Under the pieces are notes generated by a model, which was not told the DNA's origin, made no database searches, and saw only the letters and a list, made by a program, of their open reading frames with translations. From NCBI RefSeq assembly GCF_014649495.1, contig NZ_BMTD01000015.1, positions 1-64,000 of the forward strand: DNA of 64,000 bases, in the 5' to 3' direction. Position numbers and translations under genes: made by a program. This DNA is from Streptomyces filipinensis (GTDB taxonomy: Bacteria; Actinomycetota; Actinomycetes; Streptomycetales; Streptomycetaceae). Below are positions 1-8,066 of this stretch, piece by piece; position 1 is the first letter of the stretch, and each line of letters opens with the position of its first letter.

Positions 1-1
1 G

Positions 2-52
2 GGCGACAAGGAGAGGTTCAACCGGGACCTGCTGGAATTCCTCAACAAGTAG
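2..52 (+). CDS. 3' end of a truncated gene (possibly alpha/beta hydrolase)
   Basis: An open frame enters from the left edge and ends at TAG 50-52. The last 16 residues read GDKERFNRDLLEFLNK. A short helix of the type FNRDLLEFL is a common end for alpha/beta-hydrolase-fold enzymes, but 16 residues cannot establish a family. Everything upstream lies outside the window. Confidence 0.4.
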   Translation, partial: GDKERFNRDLLEFLNK

Positions 53-362
53 CAGCCGACCCTGCCAGCCGCAGGGTCTTGCTCGCCTTCGCCCAGGACG
101 ACGAGGGAACGCCCGCGCCCTCGGACTCGGGCCGGCGCCGGCATCGAGCAGGTCCTGCACAGCGGCCTCACCCTGCGCCCCGACACCGCGGTGCCGGATC
201 CTTTGCCGGTCACGATCGCCTCGTATCCCCGGCATCCTGACCGTGGTCGATTGCGACGCGCAGGAGGACGATCGCGCCGTCGGCGGCTTCAGCATGGCTG
301 ACGACCACCTCACGGAGAGGTCCAAGCCGCTGCTGGGCTGCGGCTCTTCGGAGTGACGGTCG
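53..362. other. No supported gene
   Basis: This stretch has open frames on both strands, as expected at this G+C content. None has a ribosome binding site, recognisable family signal or natural start. It is probably decayed sequence between the truncated hydrolase end and the WD40 relic. Confidence 0.4.
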
Positions 363-1130
363 TTGATCTCTTTGAACGTCGACGTCGGGGCGTTCGAGGT
401 TCCCGGAGGTGCACTCGCGGTCGTGCTCTCCCCGGATGCCGGGCACGTGGTGGCCACCGGCCCTCTGGGGTACGCCCTGTGGCGCCGCTCGGACGGCCGT
501 ACGACGGTGCGGGAGTCCGTCGGCCCAGGCGGCGGCCGCCGCCTGGGCCGACGGACCCGGGTCGCGGTCGCCTCTGGCCGCCGCGCACTCGTACCCGACG
601 CGGACCGCGGTGAGTTGTGGCGTACGGAGCCCGCAGCGTCGCCCCTCACCGACCTCGCCTGGATGCGGCAGGGGCGGCGACTGGCCGTGGCAGCGTAAGG
701 GGCCGTGCGCTGCCACCAGCGGCACACCGAGAAACCGGTCGCCACCTACCCCTACGTGGGCTCCCCTCTCGCACTCGCCGTCGCGCCCACCGGGAGGTGG
801 ATCTGCAGCGGCAACCAGGACGCCTCCATCCACATCTGGCGCGCCCGCGGCGGCGGCGAGCTGACCATGTCCGGCTGACCGGAGAAGGTCTCCCGGCTCG
901 CCTTCGACGACACCGGCTTCTGGCCGCCGACGGCGCACCCGACGTGACCGTGTGGGACTTCTCCGGCAAGGGGCCGGAGGGAACCGCACCGCACTCACTC
1001 CGCTACCACGAGACGGTGACCGCGCTGGCCTGGCGACCGGGCGCGGCCGGGCAAGTGGCCAGCGACGGCGACGGCACCGTAGCCCTGTGGCACGCCACAG
1101 CCGGGCGACCCCAGGCACACTGGCGCGGCA
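363..1130 (+). pseudogene. WD40 beta-propeller protein, frameshifted relic
   Basis: WD40-type blades can be read, but only by changing frame several times. One frame gives blades ending in YALWRR and ELWRTEP. A second gives a complete blade ending DASIHIWRA (about 718-877, TGA at 876-878). A third gives DVTVWDFSG and DGTVALWHA (about 920-1100). No single frame covers the propeller, and the perfect palindrome at 515-556 interrupts the second blade. Intact Streptomyces WD40 proteins of this kind are usually many hundreds of residues long, so this is a degraded 3' portion. It runs directly into an unrelated [2Fe-2S] domain near 1131, which suggests a deletion joined two genes. Confidence 0.65.
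515..556. repeat. Perfect 42-bp palindrome
   Basis: The left arm begins GTCCGTCGGCCCAGGCGGC and the right arm is its exact reverse complement, with no loop, centred at 535/536. The next bases outward (514 A, 557 C) do not pair. It sits inside a decayed WD40 coding region, not at a gene end, so it is not a normal terminator position. Confidence 0.9.
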
Positions 1131-1391
1131 GAGCACGGCTTCCAGGTCCGTACGACGGACTGCCTCGGTCCCTGCGACCAGGCCGACGTCATCGTCGTCC
1201 AGCCCTCCACCGCCGGGCGCCGGGGCGGAGGCCGCGCCGTCTGGGGCGGCTTCGCCATGGACGACGACAGCACCGACGACCTGCTGCGCTGGGCACCCCA
1301 GGGCGGACCCGGCATCGCCGAACCGACCGCCACCCTGGCCCTCCAGCTCATCCGCCCGCCGCGCGAGGCACGCGCCCGTGCACGCCGATGA
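1131..1391 (+). pseudogene. (2Fe-2S) ferredoxin-domain protein, C-terminal fragment
   Basis: One frame, ending at TGA 1389-1391, encodes TDCLGPCDQADVIVVQPS, then GGRAVWGGFAMDDD and LLRWAPQGGPG. The CxGxC motif followed by a V-rich strand, with a C-terminal W-x-G-G-P-G stretch, matches my recollection of small actinobacterial thioredoxin-like [2Fe-2S] ferredoxin-domain proteins found near metal-responsive ArsR regulators. No start codon or N-terminal cysteines remain, because the frame is fused to WD40 remains upstream. The stop overlaps the start of the ArsR relic. The identification rests on motif memory, not a search. Confidence 0.5.
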
Positions 1392-1727
1392 CTTCGACGC
1401 CGGCGGCCGCGACATTCTCGCGGCAGCCCGGCTCGACGAGGCCTCCGCCGCCTCCGTCGCCACGACGTTCCAGGCCCTCGCCACACCGTCCCGCCTACTG
1501 ATCCTCACCACCCTGCGGCAACGCCCGTGCCCCGTCGGCGAACTCGCCGCCGCCATCGGCATGGAACAGTCCGCCGTTCCCACCAACCGCGCCTGCTGCG
1601 CGCCCTGGGCCTGGTCACTGGCCGCCGCGACGGCCGTCGCATCGTCTACAGCCTCTACGACGACCACGTCGCCCAGGCCGTCCACCACATCGAGCACCTG
1701 CACCTCGGCGCACGCGACATCGGCTGA
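1378..1727 (+). pseudogene. ArsR/SmtB-family repressor with a one-base frameshift
   Basis: A winged-helix ArsR protein is readable from GTG 1378: TTFQALATPSRLLILTTL, then PVGELAAAIGMEQSAV. The frame then breaks near 1578 and continues one base shifted as LLRALGLVTGRRDGR, IVYSLYDDHVAQAV, ending TGA 1725-1727. Restoring one base before CCCACCAAC rebuilds a normal recognition helix (SAVSHQ-x-RLLRALG). The reconstructed protein of about 116 residues has normal family length. Such proteins repress metal or stress operons and bind DNA as dimers. The start overlaps the upstream ferredoxin-like frame by 14 bases, so the two were probably one operon. A sequencing error cannot be excluded. Confidence 0.7.
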
Positions 1728-2142
1728 CGCACAGCATCCGGGAGGGGTGCGTCAGTTGAGGTGCGCCACCTGCGCGGCGCCGGGGCCGTGCGCAGCCGGT
1801 CGGGCAGCGTGCCGTCGTCGGGCATTCCGGCCCGAAGCCAGGCCCCGATCGCCTCGGCGTCGGCCCAGCAATGGCCCCGACTGACACGCCCCCACAGCTC
1901 ATGACCGAGCATCGCTCGAATCACCAGCGCCGGCCTCCGCTCGCCGCGCGCCGTTGCCTTCTACCGCCGGCAGGGCTGGACCCAGGCCGCGCTTCCCCTC
2001 TGAGCGCGCGCAGGGCTTCACCCCTCCCGCTGGCTGTCACGCCAACCCGGTCGTCCAACTCGCTCGCTCGACCGCCAAGACGCTGAAGCGCAGGCCCAAC
2101 TTCGCCACACAGGGACGTGACCGCGGCCATTGATCGAAAAGT
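1728..2142. other. No supported gene
   Basis: The minus strand reads AMLGHELWGRVSRGHCWAD and onward (about 1770-1924), which looks protein-like but matches no family I recognise and has no ribosome binding site. It may be the remnant of a small actinobacterial hypothetical gene. The rest shows nothing supportable. Confidence 0.3.
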
Positions 2143-2601
2143 TCAACTGTGCGGCCGGCTGGGCGCCACCGCAGGCAACCCGTCGACCGTTGCCGCGAGC
2201 AGAGGCAGGAGCTGGGCGAGTTTTCCCTGGTCACCGATGGCGTCGAGAAGCCGGGTCTGGTCGGAGTGGACGCGGTGGGCGGCGCGCTGGTGGAGGATGC
2301 GGCCGCGGGCGGTGAGGTGCAGCAGGACGCGGCGGCGGTCGCCGGGGTCGGGCCGACGGTAGACGAGGTTACCGGCGACCATGCGGTCGACGAGCTTGGT
2401 CAGAGTGGGCGCCGGCATGAGGGCGTGGTCGGCGATTTCGGACATCGGGTGGCCCTGCCCGTCGGCAACGGCCGACAGGACGCGCCACTCCTCCACCGAG
2501 CAGCCCTCCTCGGCCAGCACCGCGGCCAAGCGCCGGCCGAGGCGTCGCTCGGCGTGACTGAGGAGGTGGGCAAGGTCCGGGGAGGAGGGTTCGGAGGGCA
2601 T
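2143..2601 (-). CDS. MarR-family transcriptional regulator
   Basis: A 152-residue winged-helix regulator. Helices lead into SVEEWRVLSAVADG, the recognition region is SEIADHALMPAPTLTKLVDRM (split MSEIADHALMP / APTLTKLVDRM), and the wing is YRRPDPGDRRRVLLHLT; the D-x-R-R-R wing is characteristic of MarR proteins. The ATG at 2601 is chosen because GGAAGGA lies about 8 bases upstream; the frame runs further upstream without support. MarR dimers usually repress a nearby gene and release on binding phenolic or other small ligands. The gene is divergent from the AmiC-like gene at 2712, with about 110 bp between the starts, so that gene is the natural target. Confidence 0.88.
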   Translation of the reverse strand: MPSEPSSPDLAHLLSHAERRLGRRLAAVLAEEGCSVEEWRVLSAVADGQGHPMSEIADHALMPAPTLTKLVDRMVAGNLVYRRPDPGDRRRVLLHLTARGRILHQRAAHRVHSDQTRLLDAIGDQGKLAQLLPLLAATVDGLPAVAPSRPHS

Positions 2602-2711
2602 TGCCGGTGTCCTTCCGACAGGTCTAGTGTTCGGGCAGATTACGAGCCTCCGCGAGGGTGCCGGGGCCCGGACCGGGATCCGCGCGCCCAGTGCCCTCAC
2701 GGAGGTGGTCT

Positions 2712-3794
2712 GTGCATCCGGTACCGCCCAGAGGGAATGGCGATTCGAGCACGACGCTGGTCGTGGCCCTGGTCGTGCCGCTGCAGGGACCCGCGGGGGT
2801 CTTCGGCCCGTCGTGCGAGCTGGCCGCGCAACTGGCCGCGGAGGAACTGAACGCCCTGGGCGGCGTGCTGGACCGGGAGGTCCGCCTGGTCACGGTGGAC
2901 GGCGGGGCATCGCCGGAGCGGGTGGCGGCCGAGGTCGAGGCGCTGGTGTCGCTGCGCGCGGTCGACGGGGTGGTGGGCTGGCACACCTCGGCCGTGCGCC
3001 AGGCACTGCTGCCGCGGATCGCGGGCCGCGTTCCATACGTCTACACAGCCCAGTACGAGGGTGGCGAGCGCACACCCGGGGTCTTCCTGACGGGCGAGAC
3101 CGATGCCGCGCAACTGCTGCCGGCGATGCGGCTGCTGGCCGAGGCGACCGGCGCGCGACGCTGGTGCACGGTGGGCAACGACTATGTGTGGCCGCGCGTG
3201 ACCGCCCGCGCCGCACGTCGATACGTCCGGGCGTGCGGCGGTCTGGTGCGCGACGAGGTCTTCGTGCCGCTGGGGACGCATGAGTTCGGGCCGGTGCTGC
3301 GCCGGATCGAGCGGTGCGAGGCGGACGCGGTGCTGATGCTGCTGGTCGGCGACGACGCGGCACGCTTCAACCGGGCGTTCGCCGCGTACGGCCTTCACCA
3401 GCGGTGTCTGCGGCTGAGCACCCATATGGACGAGAACATCCTGCTGGCCACCGGTGCCGAGGCCACCGACGGGCTGTGGGCGACGGCCGGTTTCTTCGAG
3501 ACGCTCGCGACCGCCGAGAGCCTGGACTTCAGCGCCCGTTACGCGGCGCGGTTCGGTGTGGATGCCCCAGTCGTGGGCAGTCTGGGCGAGTCGTGTTTCG
3601 AAGGGGTGCGCCTGCTGGCGGCGTTGGCCGAGCGGGCGCGGTCGCTGGACGTGCGGGCGATGTGCACCGTGGGCGAAGCGGTCTCCTACGAGGGCCCGCG
3701 CGGCGCACTGCGGCTGCGCGGCAACCATCTCACCCAACGGCTGTACCTGGCTCGGGCGGATGCCTTCGACTTCCACATCGTCACCCAACTCTGA
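2712..3794 (+). CDS. AmiC/UrtA-like periplasmic-binding-fold protein, apparently cytoplasmic
   Basis: A 360-residue type-1 periplasmic binding protein fold (Peripla_BP_5 / amide-sensor type). It opens with VVALVVPLQGPAGVFGPSC, then AAEELNALGGVLDREV, GVVGWHTSAVRQ, YVYTAQYEGGE and a C-terminal YEGPRGALRLRGNHLTQ, all typical of AmiC, NMT1 or UrtA-like short-chain amide and urea binders. GTG 2712 is chosen because GGAGGTGG sits just upstream at 2701-2708. From this start there is no signal peptide or lipobox, so it is probably a cytoplasmic sensor like Pseudomonas AmiC and not an ABC-transporter lipoprotein. The NCS1 permease downstream suggests an amide, hydantoin or nucleobase ligand. The ligand itself is inference. 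Confidence 0.8.
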   Translation: MHPVPPRGNGDSSTTLVVALVVPLQGPAGVFGPSCELAAQLAAEELNALGGVLDREVRLVTVDGGASPERVAAEVEALVSLRAVDGVVGWHTSAVRQALLPRIAGRVPYVYTAQYEGGERTPGVFLTGETDAAQLLPAMRLLAEATGARRWCTVGNDYVWPRVTARAARRYVRACGGLVRDEVFVPLGTHEFGPVLRRIERCEADAVLMLLVGDDAARFNRAFAAYGLHQRCLRLSTHMDENILLATGAEATDGLWATAGFFETLATAESLDFSARYAARFGVDAPVVGSLGESCFEGVRLLAALAERARSLDVRAMCTVGEAVSYEGPRGALRLRGNHLTQRLYLARADAFDFHIVTQL

Positions 3795-3809
3795 CTCCGA
3801 TCCCTGCCG

Positions 3810-3838
3810 TTGACATCACCCTGCCACAGAAATACTTT
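3810..3838 (+). promoter_or_regulatory. Sigma-70-type promoter upstream of the NCS1 permease
   Basis: TTGACA (3810-3815), a 17-base spacer and TACTTT (3833-3838) form a near-consensus vegetative promoter. It sits just after the stop of the AmiC-like gene and about 260 bases before the permease start, leaving a long untranslated leader. I could not match the leader to a known riboswitch. Confidence 0.6.
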
Positions 3839-4096
3839 CTACGGGAAGCATCTGGCGGAGGCGAGGCATCCGTATTCAATCGGGCCCTTCGCTCGCCGCA
3901 GTCGCCCATGGACGGGCACCCCGGCCCACACGGTTTCGCTCCCGTTGGCGTGCTATCTACGCGCATCGAATAAAGGCCCGTTAAAGACCTTTCCCTTAAA
4001 GGAAGCGAAACGTTCAAGAAACAGTGCGGCGTGACTCTTCCGTGCAATCACCCGGGGTCGTCCGGGTCGTCCCCAGTGCTGGGAAGAGGGAATGTC

Positions 4097-5794
4097 GTGA
4101 CGGAGATCGTCGACAAGGAAGCACCGCCGGCGAGTACGGGCGGACGGACGTACAACAACTGGGCGCGGAACGACACGTTGGAGGACTACTCCCTGCGCTA
4201 CGCGCCGAAGTCCTTCCGCCGCTGGACCCCCTACGTGGTGGCCACCACGGCACTCGGTGGCATCGCCTACCTCGCCGACTTCGCCATCGGCGGCTCGATC
4301 GCCATCTCCAACGGCTTCTCCAGCGCCATGGTCGCGATCCTGGCCGCGGCGGTGGTCATCTTCCTGACTGGCATCCCGATCTCGTACTACTCGGCGAAGT
4401 ACTCCATCGACATGGACCTGCTGACCCGGGGCGCGGGCTTCGGCTACCTCGGATCCACGCTCACCTCGGTCATCTACGCCAGCTTCACCTTCATCTTCTT
4501 CGCCCTCGAAGGCTCGATCATGGCCCAGGCCCTGGAACTGGGGCTGCACATCCCGCTCGCCGTCGGCTATCTGATCTGCTCGCTGATCATCCTGCCGCTC
4601 GTCATCTACGGCATGACGGCGCTGTCGAAGATGCAGGTGTGGACGCAGCCGGTGTGGCTGGTGCTGATGGTCGCGCCGTTCGTGTCCATCGCCATCCAGG
4701 AGCCGGACGAGTTTTCGCAGTTCACGCACTTCGCCGGCAACTCCCCCACCGGCTCCAGCATCAGCATGCTCGGCGTCGGCGCGGGCGCCGGCGTGGCCCT
4801 GTCGCTGATCGCCCAGATCGGCGAGCAGGTCGACTACCTGCGCTTCATGCCCGACAAGACACCCGAGAACAGCAGGAAGTGGTGGGGCGCCGTCCTCTCC
4901 GCCGGCCCGGGCTGGGTGGTGCTCGGCGCGGCCAAGCAGATCGGCGGGGCCTTCCTCGCCTTCTACATCGCCGGCAGCGTGGGCCTGTCCAAGGCCAACG
5001 AGCCCATCCAGCAGTACGTCCACGGCTTCAAGACCTTCGCCGCACCCGTCGCCCTGGGCCTGGCCACGTTCTTCGTGATCCTGTCCCAGATAAAGATCAA
5101 CTCGACGAACGCGTACTCCGGTTCGCTGTCCTGGTCGAACTTCTTCTCCCGCCTCACCCACCGCCACCCCGGCCGGGTCGTCTACATCTTCCTCAACGTC
5201 GGCATCGCGCTGGCCCTGATGGAGGGCGGCGTCTTCGGCTTCCTGAACACCGTCCTCGGCTTCTACTCCAACGTCGCCATCGCCTGGATCGGCGCGGTCG
5301 TCGCCGACCTCGTCATCAACAAACCGCTGAAGCTCAGTCCCTCGTACATCGAGTTCAAGCGCGCGCACCTGTACAACTTCAACCCGGTCGGCTTCGGATC
5401 GATGCTCATCGCCTCGGCCGTCTCCATCGCGGCCTACTTCGAGGCGTTCGGAGACTACGGCAAGGCATACTCCCCCTTCATCGCCCTGTTCCTCGCGATG
5501 GTCCTCTCACCGCTGTTCGCGATGCTCACGAAGGGCAGGTACTACATCGCCCGCGTCGACGACCTGGAGCAGCCGCTGCTCGGGGCGGACGGCCTGCCCT
5601 CCGCGGCCATGCTGACCTGCACCGTGTGCACGACCGACTTCGAGCGGCCGGACGTGGCGAACTGCCCCTTCCACGCCGGGGCGATCTGCTCACTGTGCTG
5701 CAGCCTGGAGAAGGACTGCCACGACTCCTGCAAGAGCGGCTCCGGCACGGGACCGGTCGCCCTCGCCATGCCCACCGTGCGGTCCGTGGACTGA
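4097..5794 (+). CDS. NCS1-family nucleobase/allantoin permease with C-terminal Cys-rich domain
   Basis: A 565-residue secondary transporter of the nucleobase:cation symporter-1 family. The N-terminus has the NCS1-like YNNWARNDTLEDYSLRYAP, followed by about twelve hydrophobic segments, QIKINSTNAYSGS in the second half and SPSYIEFKRAHLYNFNPVGF near the end of the membrane part. GTG 4097 is chosen because GGGAAGAGGGA precedes it; an in-frame ATG at 4031 lacks such a site. The last 60 residues are unusual for a plain permease: CTVCTTDF, CPFHAGAICSLCCSLE and CHDSCK give nine cysteines that could hold a metal or Fe-S cluster. I recall similar Cys motifs attached to NCS1-like domains of signalling proteins, so the permease may also sense. 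It follows the AmiC-like sensor on the same strand. Confidence 0.88.
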   Translation: MTEIVDKEAPPASTGGRTYNNWARNDTLEDYSLRYAPKSFRRWTPYVVATTALGGIAYLADFAIGGSIAISNGFSSAMVAILAAAVVIFLTGIPISYYSAKYSIDMDLLTRGAGFGYLGSTLTSVIYASFTFIFFALEGSIMAQALELGLHIPLAVGYLICSLIILPLVIYGMTALSKMQVWTQPVWLVLMVAPFVSIAIQEPDEFSQFTHFAGNSPTGSSISMLGVGAGAGVALSLIAQIGEQVDYLRFMPDKTPENSRKWWGAVLSAGPGWVVLGAAKQIGGAFLAFYIAGSVGLSKANEPIQQYVHGFKTFAAPVALGLATFFVILSQIKINSTNAYSGSLSWSNFFSRLTHRHPGRVVYIFLNVGIALALMEGGVFGFLNTVLGFYSNVAIAWIGAVVADLVINKPLKLSPSYIEFKRAHLYNFNPVGFGSMLIASAVSIAAYFEAFGDYGKAYSPFIALFLAMVLSPLFAMLTKGRYYIARVDDLEQPLLGADGLPSAAMLTCTVCTTDFERPDVANCPFHAGAICSLCCSLEKDCHDSCKSGSGTGPVALAMPTVRSVD

Positions 5795-5820
5795 CCAGCA
5801 TCACCTTCCCGTGTCCCGTT

Positions 5821-5858
5821 CGGCTCCGGCTCGCGTTGTTCGACGCGGGCCGGAGCCG
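5821..5858. terminator. Hairpin terminator after the permease
   Basis: CGGCTCCGGC (5821-5830) pairs with GCCGGAGCCG (5849-5858), with CGCG/CGCG extending the stem and an 8-base loop. It begins 27 bases after the permease stop and could also serve the convergent gene at 5927. No T-run follows, as is usual in Streptomyces. Confidence 0.75.
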
Positions 5859-5926
5859 ACGTCGTCAGTCGGTCAGGTCTGCCTTAGCGTCGCGGGCGTA
5901 CGGTGCTTCGAACGGGCATGCGTCGG

Positions 5927-6385
5927 TCAGCCCTTTGGCTGGTGCTGGACAGGTAGGACACGAATGCCCCCGTCGCTGCCGGCGGACTGCCGCAGCTGCT
6001 GGTTCTCAGCCTTCAGAACGTGCAAGACCCGCACCAGTTGCTGGAAGCATGTCCGCAGTTGGTTGTGCTGGGCGCTCAGGCGGGTGAGCTTGTGCTGCAG
6101 TTCGTCGTTCTTCCGCTTGAGGTCGTCGACGACCTTCGGACGTGCATCCTGCATCCGGACCAGGGCGTAGAACAGGCCTTTCAGCCCGGTGTGCTTGTGG
6201 GTGAGTTTGTTGCGCTTGACGTCGGCTTCCTGGGCGAGTGACTTGATGGTCAGCTGGCCATCGGAGCGCAGCGGCGTCCCCACCAGGAGCCGGATCATCG
6301 CGTCGGTGACGGCCTCGATCTCTGCGGCATCGCCGAGCCGCGAGGGGCTCGCTGCAGCGGCGGCCATCGCGAGGACCCGGCCCAC
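5927..6385 (-). CDS. HTH plus coiled-coil protein of unknown function
   Basis: A 152-residue protein from GTG 6385 (an in-frame ATG at 6367 is equally possible; a stop lies further upstream at about residue -36). The first half contains a probable helix-turn-helix (LTIKSLAQEADVKRNKLTH). The second half, KVVDDLKRKNDELQHKLTRL through HVLKAENQQLRQ, is a strong heptad coiled coil. This architecture resembles accessory proteins that travel with tyrosine-recombinase modules (Tn554 TnpC or DUF6262 type) and KfrA-like DNA-binding proteins, but I cannot assign it to a family. It lies beside phage remains, which fits a mobile-element origin. Confidence 0.55.
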   Translation of the reverse strand: MGRVLAMAAAAASPSRLGDAAEIEAVTDAMIRLLVGTPLRSDGQLTIKSLAQEADVKRNKLTHKHTGLKGLFYALVRMQDARPKVVDDLKRKNDELQHKLTRLSAQHNQLRTCFQQLVRVLHVLKAENQQLRQSAGSDGGIRVLPVQHQPKG

Positions 6386-6530
6386 GGTCTCGGCGCCACC
6401 CGCGGCCGCCGGTGGCGCGGCCGCATCCGCACCGTCGCTGTTGCTGTCCTGTCCGGTTGGGGCTGGTGCGTTCAGCGATCACGATCGCCGCTACCCCGCC
6501 CGCTCCCGACCGCGTCATCTGACTGACGGC

Positions 6531-6812
6531 CTATCCGGTCACCGAGTCCTCACTGCTGAACTGCTGACCGACGCCGCCACCGGCATTCAGGCGCGCATCC
6601 GCGCAGGCACCGACCCTCGCGAGGTCGACCCGCTCGACGACCAGGTGCACGCCGTACTGCACGGCTCCGGCCCCCACACCTTCGGCGCCGTCCCATTGCG
6701 GCTCGTCTACCGCCTCTCGGCCGTTGTAATCGGCGCTGACTCCTCCGGTCGCTGGGAGCGGACAAGCAACTACTACGCCCACGCCCATCGCATGTACCCA
6801 AACCTCGAATAG
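6531..6812 (+). pseudogene. Probable prophage gene fragment preceding the tail gene
   Basis: The frame reads LLTDAATGIQARIRAG, LDDQVHAVLHGSGPHTFGAV and ends RTSNYYAHAHRMYPNLE with TAG 6810-6812. It stops 11 bases before the start of a phage tail-tube gene that has its own AGGAGG, the usual place for a tail-terminator or head-tail joining gene. No start codon is evident, and an alternative frame around 6517 reads LTAYPVTESSLL, so the 5' end seems frameshifted. Function is inferred from position only. Confidence 0.4.
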
Positions 6813-6823
6813 GAGGCGCCCAC

Positions 6824-7190
6824 GTGAGCACCCCAACGCCCCCCAGCCGAGACCGTGACCGCGCTCGCGCGCCGGTACCGGCTCGAACTGGACATGAGCA
6901 TCACCCCGGGCACCCCGGTATGGACCCTGGTCCCGGGGATCACCGAGTTCACACCGAAGATCGAACCAACGCAGCAGGTCGTCACCACCTACGACGCTGA
7001 GGGGTGGAGCGAGCAGGCCGTGACTATGCGCGCGTGGTCCATCGAAACGACGCTCGCGCACCGCGCCCACCCCACGACTGGCGCGTTCAACGCCGCGCAA
7101 AAGGCTCTGCGCAAGGCATCGATGTCGTTCGGCAGCGCCTCGTACGTGCGGATTCGCGATTACGACCGCAACGGTGCCGCGGATGCGCGG
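6824..7190 (+). pseudogene. Phage major tail (tail tube) protein, frameshifted and truncated
   Basis: GTG 6824 follows AGGAGG (6811-6816) and gives MSTPTPP before the frame breaks in a run of six C (6839-6844). One base fewer restores a continuous reading: RYRLELDMSITPGTPVWTLV, VVTTYDAEGWSEQAVTMRAW, AFNAAQKALRKASMSFGSA, YVRIRDYDRNG. This matches the tail-tube proteins of actinophages as I remember them, in which a D-x-x-G-W strand and a G-S-A-x-x-V-x-x-R-x-Y-D-R segment recur. Coding similarity stops near 7190, where unrelated sequence begins. This is good evidence for an old prophage reduced to a scrap. Confidence 0.65.
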
Positions 7191-7430
7191 GCGGGTAAGC
7201 CGGACGGGCAGGAGCAGCAGGCGGCGGCGCAGGGCGGTGGTGTCGCGGGGGCGGGGTGCGGCGAGCGCTTGATAGATGGCGTTCCAGGCGGCTTGCGTCT
7301 GCACTGTGACTGTGCACGATAGGTGGCCCGGATGGACAAATGCGATGCACAGTTCGGGGCCCAGCGTCACCGGGTGGCTGGCGAGTGGCCCAGCGCCTCT
7401 CGCGCAGGAGAGCTGTGCACGGCGGTCCAC
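7191..7430 (-). pseudogene. Unrecognised small gene fragment
   Basis: The minus strand reads PVTLGPELCIAFVHPGHL, TQAAWNAIYQALAAPRP and TALRRRLLLLPVRL in one frame. The composition is that of a real protein, but I know no family. It butts against the truncated tail gene at about 7190, so its 3' end is lost at the same junction. Confidence 0.3.
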
Positions 7431-7445
7431 CGGCAGGAGGCCGTC

Positions 7446-8066
7446 ATGGCGCAGGCGCGGTGGCGCGTTCCGTCGTCATGTGCAGCGGATGAGTCGCTGT
7501 CGGGCATGCGACAGAGCTGTCCCGAAGAGCACTTCGAGATCGCCGTGGTCGCCCTGCTCCTGCAGAACACCACCATCGCCCGCACCACCCAGATGACCAG
7601 CAACCTCCTCACCCACCACGGGCAGCTCGTCAACTTCGGCAGCATCACGCTCAGAGCCTGGTTCACCCCCGCGGAACTGGCCCACGTCTCCGCCGAAACC
7701 CTCAGGCAGCAGGACCGCCTCGGCTACCGTGCCAAGACACTCCCCCACTTCGCTGACTTACTCCGTGATCACTCCGCCGAGGAACTCCAGGCCACCGACG
7801 AGCTCGTGGAGACCTTCCAGTAAATCAAAGGTATCGGCCCCTACACCGCCGCGGTCATGGCTTCGCACGCGTCCCGGAACCGCGCATCCTTCGGCTTGGA
7901 CGTTTGGAACCGCAAGATCCTCGCCCGGCGGCTCTTCCTCGGCCACGCCGGGACCGCCGGCCTGTACTCCGTCGAGCACGAGTACCTCGACACCCCAGTC
8001 GCTCCACTCCTTGACCCGGCCGGAATCGACGCCTGGAACGAAGCTCTGGAGCGCCCCACCGCGTGA
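7446..8066 (+). pseudogene. HhH-GPD DNA glycosylase (endonuclease III superfamily) with in-frame stop
   Basis: The frame reads FEIAVVALLLQNTTIART, FTPAELAHVSAETLRQQ and LGYRAKTLPHFADLLRD, then TAA at 7821-7823. It resumes at once in the same frame with IKGIGPYTAAVMASHASR, then FGLDVWNRKILARRLF, ending TGA 8064-8066. KGIGPYTAA is the helix-hairpin-helix that contacts DNA, and the D in FGLDVW is the catalytic aspartate position of the family. These enzymes remove damaged bases in excision repair. The stop falls directly before the hairpin, so the product lacks its DNA-binding and catalytic parts. Residues before about 7530 do not look like the family, suggesting 5' damage too. Confidence 0.7.

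Noticed and set aside
210..1703. A 497-residue open frame on the minus strand across the WD40/ArsR region
   Set aside because: It is the antisense of recognisable (if broken) WD40, ferredoxin and ArsR coding sequence and has no motif or start of its own.
3839..4096. A riboswitch in the long leader of the NCS1 permease
   Set aside because: I looked for purine, guanidine and similar conserved cores and could not match any; only the leader length supports it.
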